DNA of 37,338 nt from Helicobacter saguini (GTDB lineage Bacteria; Campylobacterota; Campylobacteria; Campylobacterales; Helicobacteraceae). Each line of letters opens with the position of its first letter. The stretch's first letter is position 1. Where the stretch lies: the NCBI RefSeq assembly GCF_000762875.2, contig NZ_JRMP02000023.1, positions 1-37,338 on the forward strand, in the 5' to 3' direction. The notes beneath the pieces are model-generated. The model had not been told where the DNA came from and did not search any database. It saw only the letters and a list, made by a program, of their open reading frames with translations. The position numbers and the translations under genes were made by a program. Shown here one piece after another: positions 25,482 to 33,404 of the stretch.

Positions 25482-27239
25482 CTATAAATTATACCTTGTA
25501 AATATAAAAGAAAAGATTGCATTTGCCATAATTATCCAAAAGATTGCATTGACTACGCTAATCGTGGTCATGCGACCTATGCTTTGCGTATCGCCCTTGC
25601 ACTCTAAGCCACGAAAGCAGCCAACTAAGCCTACAATCGCACCAAAAAAGGGCGCTTTTACCACGCCTATCCAAAAATGCGTAAGGCTTACGGTTTCATA
25701 GAATCTTTCTAAATACGCTTCAAAGCCGATATTTATACTATATTTTATCGCTATCATCCCACCTAGCAAACTAACGGCATCAGCGGCAAATACCATTAAG
25801 GGCATAACAATAATTAGGGCTAAGATTCTAGGAATGATTAGAAAATAAAAAATATTTAGATTCATAGCCTGCATAGCGGATAGCTCTTCGGTTAGCCGCA
25901 TAGAACCTAGCTCAGCGGTAAAACTAGACGCACTGCGTCCAGCGATTACTAAAGCAAGGATAAAAGGACCCATCTCTCTTAGGGCGAGTTTGGCAGTGGT
26001 ATCCACGCTCATTATCGGCACGCCCATAGAATCTAGCTGATACGCGCCCTGCAAGGTAATCGCATAGCCGACAATAAATGTCACGCCAAGGCTCACAGGC
26101 AGAGCTTTGAAGCCTTGCTCGTAGAGATGATACATTAGCGATTTAAACTTAAAATTGCTAGGTTTAAGGATTGTGTGGGCGAAAAAATACAAGAACATTC
26201 CCATAAAGTTAAAAAAAGCAATCGCATTTTGGTAGAAATTATACGCCCACTTTCCGGTGTATTCTAAGAAAAGCTTTGCTGGGCGCGGTTTTTTAAGAAT
26301 GATTTTTGGGGGGATTTTAGATTCTATATTTTTATGCGTTAGTAAAAAATCATTGCAAAAAAGCGTGTAATTTTCGCTATTTAGATAGGGCGTGAGCGTG
26401 ATAATACTTAGCGAATCTGTGTAGATATTTACATTTTTAAAATTATTAGATTCTAAGAAATCTTTTAGTAGAAACATAAAATTTATGCCAACTTTTGCGT
26501 TTTTAAAAATGATATTTATGTAGTTTTCTTGGGTTATTTTATGTGTTTTAAAGTCGAGATTTATGCTATTTTGCAGGGCTTTTTTTAGGGAAGATTCTAG
26601 GGGCTTGTCGTTTATTGTTGCGGTTTTGGAATCTAGATTTTGCATGTTAGATTCTAGTGACTTGTCGTTTTTAGAATCTTGTGTGTTTAAATTCGCCGCT
26701 TGAAAATGCTTTGTTGGTGGGAATGGGTGGGACTTTGAATCTAAAGCATTTTCAAGTGGCGAATTTTCTTGATTTTTAAAATCTAGATTCTGTATTTCGT
26801 TAGAATCTATGTGCGTGGCAAAATTTGCAGGCTCAAAATTCTCTTTTGTTTTAAGTGGGCGGGAATGGGTGGGACTTTGAAATGCAAGGGAATTTTGAGC
26901 CTGCGAATTTTGATTATTTGTAGAATCTTTTATAGAATCTTTGAAATTTTGCAAGTTAGATTCTGTATTTATAGAATCTAGATTCGCTAAATCCTTAGAA
27001 TCTTGCGTAGTTTCAAAACTAGATTCTATCTCAAAATCAAGCTCTTTATAAATCTTAGTCATTGAATGATTTAGGGTGGCTTGCTTGCTAATTTGCGAAC
27101 TTAAGGCATTAATGTAGCCCTGTTTTACAAAGCTATCCCAGTTCCCTTCAATAGTGATAGAATCTTGGGGCAAATCAATATTATTAAACGCAGATTTAAT
27201 CGCCAAAAACCTTGCATTTTTACTACTAATCATCGCCAT
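25482..27239 (-). CDS. mlaE: MlaE/YrbE-type ABC transporter permease with repeat-inflated N-terminal region
   Basis: A 585-residue protein. The permease domain occupies about residues 330-585 and shows the MlaE signatures: GYAITLQGAYQL, REMGPFILALVIAGRSASSFTAELGSM and VKAPFFGAIVGLVGCFRGL. MlaE permeases move phospholipids between the inner membrane and the outer-membrane pathway with MlaF ATPase and MlaD; neither partner is in the window. The N-terminal part (about 1-75 and 205-320) resembles the STAS-like region some MlaE proteins carry. Between them lies about 130 residues of AGAATCT-derived LDSK/DSI peptides and two long-armed palindromes. Expected length for such a permease is about 260-380 residues. 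The stop TAG belongs to a TAGAATCT word. Confidence 0.88.
   Translation of the reverse strand: MAMISSKNARFLAIKSAFNNIDLPQDSITIEGNWDSFVKQGYINALSSQISKQATLNHSMTKIYKELDFEIESSFETTQDSKDLANLDSINTESNLQNFKDSIKDSTNNQNSQAQNSLAFQSPTHSRPLKTKENFEPANFATHIDSNEIQNLDFKNQENSPLENALDSKSHPFPPTKHFQAANLNTQDSKNDKSLESNMQNLDSKTATINDKPLESSLKKALQNSINLDFKTHKITQENYINIIFKNAKVGINFMFLLKDFLESNNFKNVNIYTDSLSIITLTPYLNSENYTLFCNDFLLTHKNIESKIPPKIILKKPRPAKLFLEYTGKWAYNFYQNAIAFFNFMGMFLYFFAHTILKPSNFKFKSLMYHLYEQGFKALPVSLGVTFIVGYAITLQGAYQLDSMGVPIMSVDTTAKLALREMGPFILALVIAGRSASSFTAELGSMRLTEELSAMQAMNLNIFYFLIIPRILALIIVMPLMVFAADAVSLLGGMIAIKYSINIGFEAYLERFYETVSLTHFWIGVVKAPFFGAIVGLVGCFRGLECKGDTQSIGRMTTISVVNAIFWIIMANAIFSFIFTRYNL
26689..26766. repeat. 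Long-armed palindromic element, copy 1, in frame in mlaE
   Basis: The left arm 26689-26712 and right arm 26743-26766 are inverted repeats matching at 23 of 24 positions, with a 30-nt loop. The loop holds GGGAATGGGTGGGACTTTGA, shared with copy 2. It encodes about 26 residues (PLENALDSKSHPFPPTKHF region) of the permease N-terminal insert. The arms resemble copy 2 arms but with paired changes. Confidence 0.85.
26820..26911. repeat. Long-armed palindromic element, copy 2, in frame in mlaE
   Basis: The left arm 26820-26845 and right arm 26886-26911 match as inverted repeats at 24 of 26 positions, with a 40-nt loop containing the same 20-nt core (GGGAATGGGTGGGACTTTGA) as copy 1. It encodes about 31 residues (SLAFQSPTHSRPLKTKENF region). 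The frame is open through both arms. Confidence 0.85.
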
Positions 27240-27398
27240 AACTTACTTCTTTTCCCACGTTAAAACAAAAATATAGAATCTAAAAACAAAATTCTAACTT
27301 TTAACCTTTAAGATTCCCCCTTTTTAACTAAGAATTTTTAAGGCAAAAAGCAAACTGCTTTTAAAAAAGGGCGGCAAGTTGGGTTAGGAAAATTGTAA
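27240..27398. other. Intergenic region upstream of mlaE
   Basis: A short AT-rich stretch with one AGAATCT word at 27273-27279 and a small hairpin (AAAAGCA 27346-27352 / TGCTTTT 27356-27362, loop AAC) followed by an A-rich run and GGGCGG. It must hold the mlaE promoter, but no convincing -10 box stood out. The LRR gene remnant begins just after it. Confidence 0.4.
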
Positions 27399-27695
27399 AG
27401 TGAAATTTTGCATTTAAATCGTTTGGAAAACATAGATGTGAAAAATAATAAATTGACTAGTCTGCCATAAAGTATGGTGGAATTAAAAAATTTAAAAACT
27501 TTTGAGTTAAGTTATAATAATTTTACTCAAGTTACCTAATGTGATTTGCAAAATGACTTGGCTTATATCTTTAAACATTTGTTTTAATAAGAAAGCACAA
27601 ATTAGTATTTAAAAGAACTTCAAATGATAGTTGGATAAAATTTACCAAAAGAAATTTTAACACTAGATGAACAAGTGGATGAATGGGTAATGTGA
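27399..27695 (+). pseudogene. Decayed leucine-rich-repeat protein gene
   Basis: In one frame (codons starting 27399) the translation reads SEILHLNRLENIDVKNNKLTSLP, stop, SMVELKNLKTFELSYNNFTQVT, stop. This is two consecutive LRR units of the LxxLxxLxLxxNxL type. The same frame continues, with several more stops, to a plausible C-terminal end (NLPKEILTLDEQVDEWVM) at 27693-27695. The stops at 27468 and 27537 and a cluster near 27585 rule out a functional product. No start codon or ribosome binding site remains. It is a relic of a bacterial LRR protein, possibly acquired from elsewhere. Confidence 0.65.
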
Positions 27696-27737
27696 GTTTA
27701 GAAATTATATTCTATAGAATCTAATTTGTTTTTATAC

Positions 27738-27746
27738 TGCTATAAT
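27738..27746 (+). promoter_or_regulatory. Extended -10 promoter (TGCTATAAT) for the cytochrome c gene
   Basis: A perfect TGnTATAAT placed 31 bp before the cytochrome c start codon. It is immediately preceded by an AGAATCT word (27717-27723) and a T-rich stretch, which fits vegetative promoters of this group. Confidence 0.65.
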
Positions 27747-27777
27747 TCTATCCTTATTTAATTCTTTGAGGCTAAAA

Positions 27778-28185
27778 ATGAAAAAACAACTAGCGATAAC
27801 ATTAATATTATTAGGTATATTTCAATATTTACAAAGTGATAATAGACAAGAAAACCAGGCAATCAACAAAGATTCTATAATAAGTGAATATGATTTTATT
27901 ACCGCAAATGAGTATGGTAAATATTTATATGAAAATCCACGCGGTATTAGTTGCAAAAGTTGCCATGGCGAATATGGACAAGGTGAAGTTATTGCAAAAT
28001 ATATCAAAATGGAAAAAGAAGTTGAATTAAAAGCTCCAAATATTACTTCTTTATCAAAAGAAAGATTTGAATTAGCAATCAATACTTCTAAAAGCATAAT
28101 GCCAAAATATTATCTAACCACCCAAGAAATCTCTGCAATCTACACATATATACAATCTTATTCACAAATAAAAGAGATAGAATAG
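27778..28185 (+). CDS. Small periplasmic monohaem c-type cytochrome
   Basis: A 135-residue protein with an N-terminal signal (MKKQLAITLILLGIFQYLQS) and a single haem-binding motif CKSCH at about residue 60. A C-terminal Met (SIMPKYYLT) is positioned as the distal haem ligand, as in class I cytochromes c. It would carry electrons in the periplasm; the partner is unknown. ATG 27778 is chosen over an upstream in-frame TTG because TGAGG lies 7 nt before it. The stop TAG directly abuts the stop of the convergent outer-membrane-like gene, with no bases between. Confidence 0.85.
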   Translation: MKKQLAITLILLGIFQYLQSDNRQENQAINKDSIISEYDFITANEYGKYLYENPRGISCKSCHGEYGQGEVIAKYIKMEKEVELKAPNITSLSKERFELAINTSKSIMPKYYLTTQEISAIYTYIQSYSQIKEIE

Positions 28186-28839
28186 CTATTTACCAAATAG
28201 ATATTGATACATAACACCTATAATTACTGATTTACTAAGATTAGAATCTTGCATTAAAGGATAACCTATACGTAGTTCTATATGATGATTGTTAGCAAGA
28301 AAACCACCTACACCACCATATATTGCCAAGCTTGTGCTTATAGTGCTAAATGGAAAATCTGCATAAGCACCACCAAATACCTTAAAGCCACTCTTAAAAT
28401 CATAAAAATAATCAGCTCCTACGCCAGCAGAAAAAATTTGTGTTTTAATTATTGTATTATACGATGCAAAGGCATATCCACGTAATCCGTGATTAATTCT
28501 AACATTATAAAAAATACCACCCACAAAAGAAAGATTTAAAATTTGTGCTTGTGCATTATTATATCTTGCATTATAATATGTTCCTATATATCCGCCTATA
28601 AACCATTTCAAAGAATTGTTTTTGTTTGTTCTAAGATTTTGTATTTTGTTTTCAAGATTTGTTACATCAGATTCTAATGTTTCTACATTAGAATCTATAT
28701 CGTTAGCTTTAGAATCTTGCGTAGTTTGTGATGTAGATTCCATGCTTTTAGAATCTTTTAAATCCTGAACCATCATATTATCAACAGAATCTGCAAATAC
28801 AATAACACTAAATACACAAAAAAATATAATTTTTCTCAT
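28186..28839 (-). CDS. Outer-membrane beta-barrel-like protein with coiled-coil N-terminus
   Basis: A 217-residue protein with a signal peptide (MRKIIFFCVFSVIVFADS). Residues about 20-75 are polar, rich in DSK peptides from AGAATCT words, and end in a short coiled coil (VETLESDVTNLENKIQNLR). From about residue 80 alternating hydrophobic/polar strands (WFIGGYIGTYYNARYN, IFSAGVGADYFYDF, SLAIYGGVGGFL, VIIGVMYQYLF) indicate a small beta-barrel. The start at 28839 gives a clean signal peptide and leaves 16 bp after the HAD gene. The longer frame would overlap that gene. The family was not recognised beyond outer-membrane type. Confidence 0.7.
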   Translation of the reverse strand: MRKIIFFCVFSVIVFADSVDNMMVQDLKDSKSMESTSQTTQDSKANDIDSNVETLESDVTNLENKIQNLRTNKNNSLKWFIGGYIGTYYNARYNNAQAQILNLSFVGGIFYNVRINHGLRGYAFASYNTIIKTQIFSAGVGADYFYDFKSGFKVFGGAYADFPFSTISTSLAIYGGVGGFLANNHHIELRIGYPLMQDSNLSKSVIIGVMYQYLFGK

Positions 28840-28855
28840 ACAGCAACCTATAATT

Positions 28856-29473
28856 CTAATAAAAACTAACAACATAAACTTTCGAAACATCTTTTAGTTG
28901 AATATTATTATAGCCATAAAAATCTACATTATTAGCTTTAGCAGCGTTATAATCATGTATGCTATCACCTATCATTACACACTCATTTGGATTATATTGT
29001 TGTGAGTTTAATAGATTTTGCATAAGTATAACTTTTGGTGTGGGAGAACCATGTATAGATAAAAAATATTTGCTAATCTCAAGTGTATCACACAAAAATT
29101 TTAATTCATTTTCTTCGCTACCCGATAAAATATGAAAATTATATTTTTTGTAATTATTTTGTATAAAAGTTAAGCTATCGTTTATTAAGTATTCTTTATT
29201 TGTAAGCTCTTTTCGCATTATTTTGCTAAATTCATCTGCGTAATTTTCTACCTTTTCTTTACTAATTTCTTCCCCTAAAATATCATTAAAAAAATATGTT
29301 ATTTTATTAAAACGAGATAGGCCACCATTATTTATGTGATATTCAATAAGTTTATCTACCAATCTTTTATCATATTCCTTAAAAATCTCTCTAAAGCCAT
29401 AAATGCGTATTTTTTGACTATCTAAAATCACGCCATCAAAATCCCAAAAAATATTTTTAATCTGTTTATCCAT
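28856..29473 (-). CDS. HAD-superfamily phosphatase (phosphoglycolate phosphatase-like)
   Basis: A 205-residue hydrolase with motif I WDFDGVILDS (nucleophile Asp at about residue 11), a helical cap at about 20-95, motif II ILSGSEENE, motif III Lys in SPTPKVILM, and motif IV GDSIHDYNAA. This is the full catalytic set of subclass I HAD phosphatases. The substrate is not predictable; small sugar or nucleotide phosphates are usual. It lies 29 bp from the AI-2E-family permease gene, whose stop precedes it on the same strand, and 16 bp before the outer-membrane-like gene. Confidence 0.85.
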   Translation of the reverse strand: MDKQIKNIFWDFDGVILDSQKIRIYGFREIFKEYDKRLVDKLIEYHINNGGLSRFNKITYFFNDILGEEISKEKVENYADEFSKIMRKELTNKEYLINDSLTFIQNNYKKYNFHILSGSEENELKFLCDTLEISKYFLSIHGSPTPKVILMQNLLNSQQYNPNECVMIGDSIHDYNAAKANNVDFYGYNNIQLKDVSKVYVVSFY

Positions 29474-29502
29474 AATAAATCCTAGTAGTAAATTTAAAAT
29501 AT

Positions 29503-30552
29503 TTACCCATTTTCTTTCACCAAAAAGTCGCGTTCATACATTTGCAGCATAGCGATAAATAGCGCGGTTATCGCAGGTCCTATGATTATCCCCCAAAAGC
29601 CAAACGCGGACAATCCAGCCAAAGTCGCGAAGAAAATGATTAGCTCATTGATATTTAGCGGCTTAGATAACACGCGGCGATTGACGATTCCTATAATGTA
29701 GGGCTTAATGATATTATCAATCACAAAGCCGATAAACACGGCACTATAAAGCCCAAGCACAATCGCAGATTCAATGCGCTCTTGAAACACCAGCACCACG
29801 CACACAGGTATCCACACAAGCGTCCCGCCCACAATCGGTATCATCGAGCAAATCCCATAGCTAATGCCAAGCAAAATGCCATCAAAGCCCAAAATATACG
29901 CCGCAATGCCAAAGGCAGAGCCTTGCATCACCACATTCAAAAAGGTTGAAAGCAGCACGACACGCAAGGTCCCGCTTACTTCACGCACGACTTCTTCGAT
30001 ATTTTCTTTTTTGAATGGCAAAAGGCGTTTCACATAGCTATAAAAAAAATCGCCCCAGTAAAAAAACACAAATAAAAAAACAACTATCACGCAAACATCG
30101 ATAACGACCCTTAGTCCGCTTTCCCCGATTGTCGTGGTGAATTTCAAAATATAGCTGCTAATTTGCGAAAAAGATATGGAATCTAGCATTTGTGGCATTT
30201 GCTTTTCAAGGAGTGGCAGGTGCGAGAAAATGCTCTCTATAAAGGCTTTTAGCTTGTTAAAATAGCCCAAAAGGCTATCATAGCTAAAGCTAGAAATGCT
30301 CATAAATGCACGGTAAAAGATAAAAAGCAAGGGCAAAAATACAAGCACAATCATTAAAAGCACGGCTAAAAGTGAGGCTAGGAAGCTGCTTTTTACCGCC
30401 CTTTGTATTAGAATCTTTATCCAAAATGTGCTAACGCAAAGCAGGAACGCTACTAACATATTGAATAAATACGAGTAATAAAGCATAATCATTGATAAAA
30501 TTACAAGCACAAAAATTATGCCAAATGTGATTTTTGATTGTTTATTTTGCAA
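29503..30552 (-). CDS. AI-2E/PerM-family membrane permease
   Basis: A 349-residue protein with about seven to eight membrane segments and the family's C-terminal signature ISYGICSMIPIVGGTLVWIPV followed by DNIIKPYIIG and FGFWGIIIGPAITALF. The family includes the E. coli autoinducer-2 exporter TqsA and Na+/H+-type transporters; the substrate here is unknown. The start is probably TTG at 30552 (MQNKQSK), with AAGGA about 7 nt upstream. The next in-frame ATG would remove part of the first membrane helix. The gene has very few AGAATCT words. Confidence 0.88.
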   Translation of the reverse strand: MQNKQSKITFGIIFVLVILSMIMLYYSYLFNMLVAFLLCVSTFWIKILIQRAVKSSFLASLLAVLLMIVLVFLPLLFIFYRAFMSISSFSYDSLLGYFNKLKAFIESIFSHLPLLEKQMPQMLDSISFSQISSYILKFTTTIGESGLRVVIDVCVIVVFLFVFFYWGDFFYSYVKRLLPFKKENIEEVVREVSGTLRVVLLSTFLNVVMQGSAFGIAAYILGFDGILLGISYGICSMIPIVGGTLVWIPVCVVLVFQERIESAIVLGLYSAVFIGFVIDNIIKPYIIGIVNRRVLSKPLNINELIIFFATLAGLSAFGFWGIIIGPAITALFIAMLQMYERDFLVKENG

Positions 30553-30631
30553 GGGCTTGTCCTTAAAGTTTTTGAAAGATTATTTTACAATACAAAAGTA
30601 GATTTTGGAAGTTTTATAAGAAATGAATAAT

Positions 30632-31465
30632 TTATATTTCCATTTTCACGCCATGTAGATTTAACGTCCATTGCTTGCACCAAGAAAGTAGGGCTAGGGT
30701 AAAAAGGGTTGTTTGGGCGTTGTAAAAGTTGCTTCGTAACATACTTTCGCTGCAAGCTATAAAACATAGAATTATTAGAGATAAAAATATCATATTTGCG
30801 TATTCATAGAATCTAAAAGCTTTAGAATCTAGCATTAATGACCTAAGTAGCAAAATCGCCCCGATAAACAACAAGCTTAAATCCACATACTTGCTAACAA
30901 TATTAGAAAAAAATGGATGGCAAGAGAGTGCCGCTAGGGTAAAAATGGCTGTGTTTATGTCTGGTTTTAAGATTAAAAAGACGCGTGCATAAGGGTTTTG
31001 CACGCTTAAGCTAAGCGATAAAATATAATAGCTCAAAGGGCAAATACACAAAAATACCCCACAACCTAGTGTAAGCAAAAAATTAGTAGTTCTAAGATAT
31101 TCCAAAAAAGTATAGTTTTTTATAGAATCTTGGCTTAAATCTGGATGAAAAAAATCATTCCATAAATAAAAAAATAAAAAAACAAGTATCATCAAAACGA
31201 TAAAACAAAGCGTTGTGATAAAAGATATAGAATCTACAACACTTCGATTAATTGTCTTATAAAAAGTTATCAAACTATAACACACAAAACACACGCACAC
31301 AAACACAAAAATAAGCGAAAAAAGATTAAAAATGCGTCCATCATGGCTTAAAAGCATAAAAACCTGCGAGAAAGTGTGCGAAAACTCAGAGCTTAAAAGT
31401 GCTAATGCGTTAAAGACTAAAAGTGCGAAAAATAGGTAAGAGCAGAAGTTGTTATAAATTTTCAC
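30632..31465 (-). CDS. Multi-pass membrane protein, unknown function
   Basis: A 277-residue protein with about seven hydrophobic segments and short loops. No catalytic motif was seen. The GTG start at 31465 is supported by AAGGAA 5 nt upstream. Some loop residues (DSISF, SQDSIKN, MLDSKAF) come from AGAATCT words. It lies 47 bp downstream of the S1-domain protein gene and 79 bp before the permease gene, all minus strand, so the three may be one transcription unit. The family was not recognised. Confidence 0.65.
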   Translation of the reverse strand: MKIYNNFCSYLFFALLVFNALALLSSEFSHTFSQVFMLLSHDGRIFNLFSLIFVFVCVCFVCYSLITFYKTINRSVVDSISFITTLCFIVLMILVFLFFYLWNDFFHPDLSQDSIKNYTFLEYLRTTNFLLTLGCGVFLCICPLSYYILSLSLSVQNPYARVFLILKPDINTAIFTLAALSCHPFFSNIVSKYVDLSLLFIGAILLLRSLMLDSKAFRFYEYANMIFLSLIILCFIACSESMLRSNFYNAQTTLFTLALLSWCKQWTLNLHGVKMEI

Positions 31466-31512
31466 TTGTTTCCTTAAAATAGATTCTAAAAAATAGATTC
31501 TAACAAAAATCT

Positions 31513-32622
31513 TTATTTATATTTGTGTTTTGCCTTAAAATCTTTAGAATCTTGATTGTGATATTTGTTGAAATTTGTCTTGTTATTAAACTTAGAACGT
31601 GGCTTAAAGTCCTTTTTAAAGGGCTTTTTAGAATCTTTAAAGTCTTTTTTAGAATCTAGATTCTGTGTTTTGATAATTTTATATGCTTTTTTAGAATCTT
31701 TTTTAAACGCGCTGCCAAAACTACCAAACGCGTAGCCCTTGTTTTCCACATAATATATTTTCTTGCTCTCCATTAGAATCTTTATTTCTTTATCAAGCCT
31801 TGCTTTGCTCATCCCTAGCTTAATAGCATTTGTAGCATTTGCTACAAAATACTCACCATTTTTGCTTAAGCTTTTTATAGAATCTAAGAGCGCAGCGCGG
31901 TTTCGCTCGGGCATAATATCTAGATTCCCATCGTCTCTAATTTTTACAATTTTTACAAATAATTCCATATCAATATGCAAATTGTGCGTAAAATCCCTGT
32001 GATAAATTAGCCCACTATATTGCTGTGGCAAGACAATACAAGAGTAGCCTAGCTTAGATTCTGCATAAATTAAAGCTAAAGCGCGTTTATGTAGCATATT
32101 TTGACTTTTACACTTTTTGACAAATCGCGCTATATCATTTTTTGCAATCAAGCGAAATTGTTTATCTCGGCTAAGTCGCGCTACAATTTTTTCGCCAACT
32201 TTATATCGCGGAGCGCCCTTTAGCTCACTAGATTCTAACCTTTCCCCACTTGCGATTTTGCGTATAAATTCTTTATTTTCACTTACATTTTTTAGCTTTG
32301 ATTTTAATGGCATAAAGACATCTTTTGGCAGTCCTATATCCAAAAATAGCCCATCTTTGCTAATAGATTTTATCTCTAAAAGTGCTACTTGGTCTAGCTT
32401 TATTAGCGGCTTTAAAGTCGTGGCAACTAGCCTATCTTCACTATCTGTGTAGATAAAAACCTGCACACTTTCGCCTATTTGCATAGAATCTAAGACATAA
32501 GCATTTGGCAGTAAAACACTCTCTTTACTATCCATAGACTGCGATAAATACAAGCCCTGCGGCATTTTTTTCACGATAAAAAGGCTAACATACTCGCCCA
32601 CATAATATTTCAATTCTTTCAC
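31513..32622 (-). CDS. S1-domain RNA-binding protein (CvfB/YitL-like)
   Basis: A 369-residue protein opening with an S1-like fold (YYVGEYVSLFIVKKMPQGLYL), a second S1 repeat (LLEIKSISKDGLFLDIGLPKDVFMPL), a third (YSCIVLPQQYSGLIYHRDF) and a winged-helix segment (YFVANATNAIKLGMSKARLDKEIKILMESKKIYYV), which is the CvfB order. CvfB proteins bind RNA and influence virulence or translation in Gram-positives. The last 60 residues are a very basic Lys/Phe/Asn tail with repeated DSKK peptides. The start is GTG 32622, with AAGGAG 5 nt upstream; the longer ATG frame lacks a ribosome binding site. Confidence 0.82.
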   Translation of the reverse strand: MKELKYYVGEYVSLFIVKKMPQGLYLSQSMDSKESVLLPNAYVLDSMQIGESVQVFIYTDSEDRLVATTLKPLIKLDQVALLEIKSISKDGLFLDIGLPKDVFMPLKSKLKNVSENKEFIRKIASGERLESSELKGAPRYKVGEKIVARLSRDKQFRLIAKNDIARFVKKCKSQNMLHKRALALIYAESKLGYSCIVLPQQYSGLIYHRDFTHNLHIDMELFVKIVKIRDDGNLDIMPERNRAALLDSIKSLSKNGEYFVANATNAIKLGMSKARLDKEIKILMESKKIYYVENKGYAFGSFGSAFKKDSKKAYKIIKTQNLDSKKDFKDSKKPFKKDFKPRSKFNNKTNFNKYHNQDSKDFKAKHKYK

Positions 32623-32655
32623 TTTTCTCTCCTTAAAAGTAAAAAGCAATTATAG

Positions 32656-32661
32656 TATAAT
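32656..32661 (+). promoter_or_regulatory. Candidate -10 box for mtnN
   Basis: A perfect TATAAT (within TATAGTATAATATCG) lies 29 bp before the mtnN start codon, in the 68-bp gap divergent from the S1-domain gene. Confidence 0.5.
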
Positions 32662-32690
32662 ATCGATTTATTTTAAGTTTAAGGGTGCAA

Positions 32691-33380
32691 ATGAAAACAA
32701 TTGGCATAATGGGCGCGATGAATGAAGAAATCACGCCACTACTAGAGATTTTTGGCAATTTTGATAGAATTGAGCTAGGGGGCAATACCTTTTATAAAGT
32801 CGAATATAGCGAGAAGATTCTAATAATCGCATATAGCAAAATAGGCAAAGTCCATGCGGCAATTACCGCGACTACGATGATATTACATTTTGGCGTGGAG
32901 TGCATTATTTTTAGCGGTGTGGCGGGGGGTATTTCAAGTGATTTAAAGGTCGGCGACTTGCTTTTGGCAACGCGTTTAGTGCAGCATGATGTGGATATTA
33001 CCGCATTTGGTCATGCAAAGGGCTTTATACCTGAAGGGCAGCTTTTTTATGATAGCGATGTGGGACTTTGCTCTTTGGCTTGTGATGTCGCTAGTGAGAT
33101 GGGCTTATCAATTAAAAAGGGCATAGTGGCTAGTGGCGACCAGTTTATCGCATCTAAGGAAGTGAAAGATTCTATAGCACATGAGTTTAAAGCAATCGCC
33201 GTAGAAATGGAAGGCGCGGCAGTGGCTTGTGTGTGCTATAACTTTAAAGTGCCATTTTGCATATTCCGCTCAATTAGTGATAGCGCAGATGGAGAAGCTA
33301 GTGTAAGCTTTGATAAATTCTTAGAATCTAGCGCTAAAACCAGCGCACAATTTGTAAGCAAACTTGTGGATAGAATCTAA
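32691..33380 (+). CDS. mtnN: 5'-methylthioadenosine/S-adenosylhomocysteine nucleosidase
   Basis: A 229-residue nucleosidase with the family motifs GIMGAMNEEITPLLE, the GVAGGI loop (FSGVAGGISSDLKVGDLLL), SGDQFIASKE, and the nucleoside-binding VEMEGAAVACVCY followed by FRSISDSAD, whose Asp is the catalytic acid. It cleaves adenine from MTA and SAH. In Helicobacter the same enzyme also hydrolyses aminofutalosine in menaquinone synthesis. ATG 32691 is preferred over GTG 32685 because AAGGG lies 6 nt upstream. The stop TAA is formed by an AGAATCTAA word, and the word palindrome continues past it. Confidence 0.95.
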   Translation: MKTIGIMGAMNEEITPLLEIFGNFDRIELGGNTFYKVEYSEKILIIAYSKIGKVHAAITATTMILHFGVECIIFSGVAGGISSDLKVGDLLLATRLVQHDVDITAFGHAKGFIPEGQLFYDSDVGLCSLACDVASEMGLSIKKGIVASGDQFIASKEVKDSIAHEFKAIAVEMEGAAVACVCYNFKVPFCIFRSISDSADGEASVSFDKFLESSAKTSAQFVSKLVDRI

Positions 33381-33387
33381 GATTCTA
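33371..33387. terminator. AGAATCT palindrome overlapping the mtnN stop
   Basis: TAGAATCT-A-AGATTCTA, 8-bp arms with a one-base centre, contains the mtnN TAA (33378-33380). The next gene on the same strand starts 17 bp later, so the structure may attenuate read-through rather than end the operon. Confidence 0.4.
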
Positions 33388-33404
33388 TATTACAAAGTAT
33401 TATT

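Noticed and set aside
18900-27300. Regularly spaced repeats as a CRISPR array
   Set aside because: Repeat units are short, irregularly spaced, in both orientations and read through as coding sequence; there are no spacers of constant length and no cas genes.
27399-27695. Functional LRR gene using stop read-through
   Set aside because: Several stops occur in the single LRR frame and no start or ribosome binding site is present.
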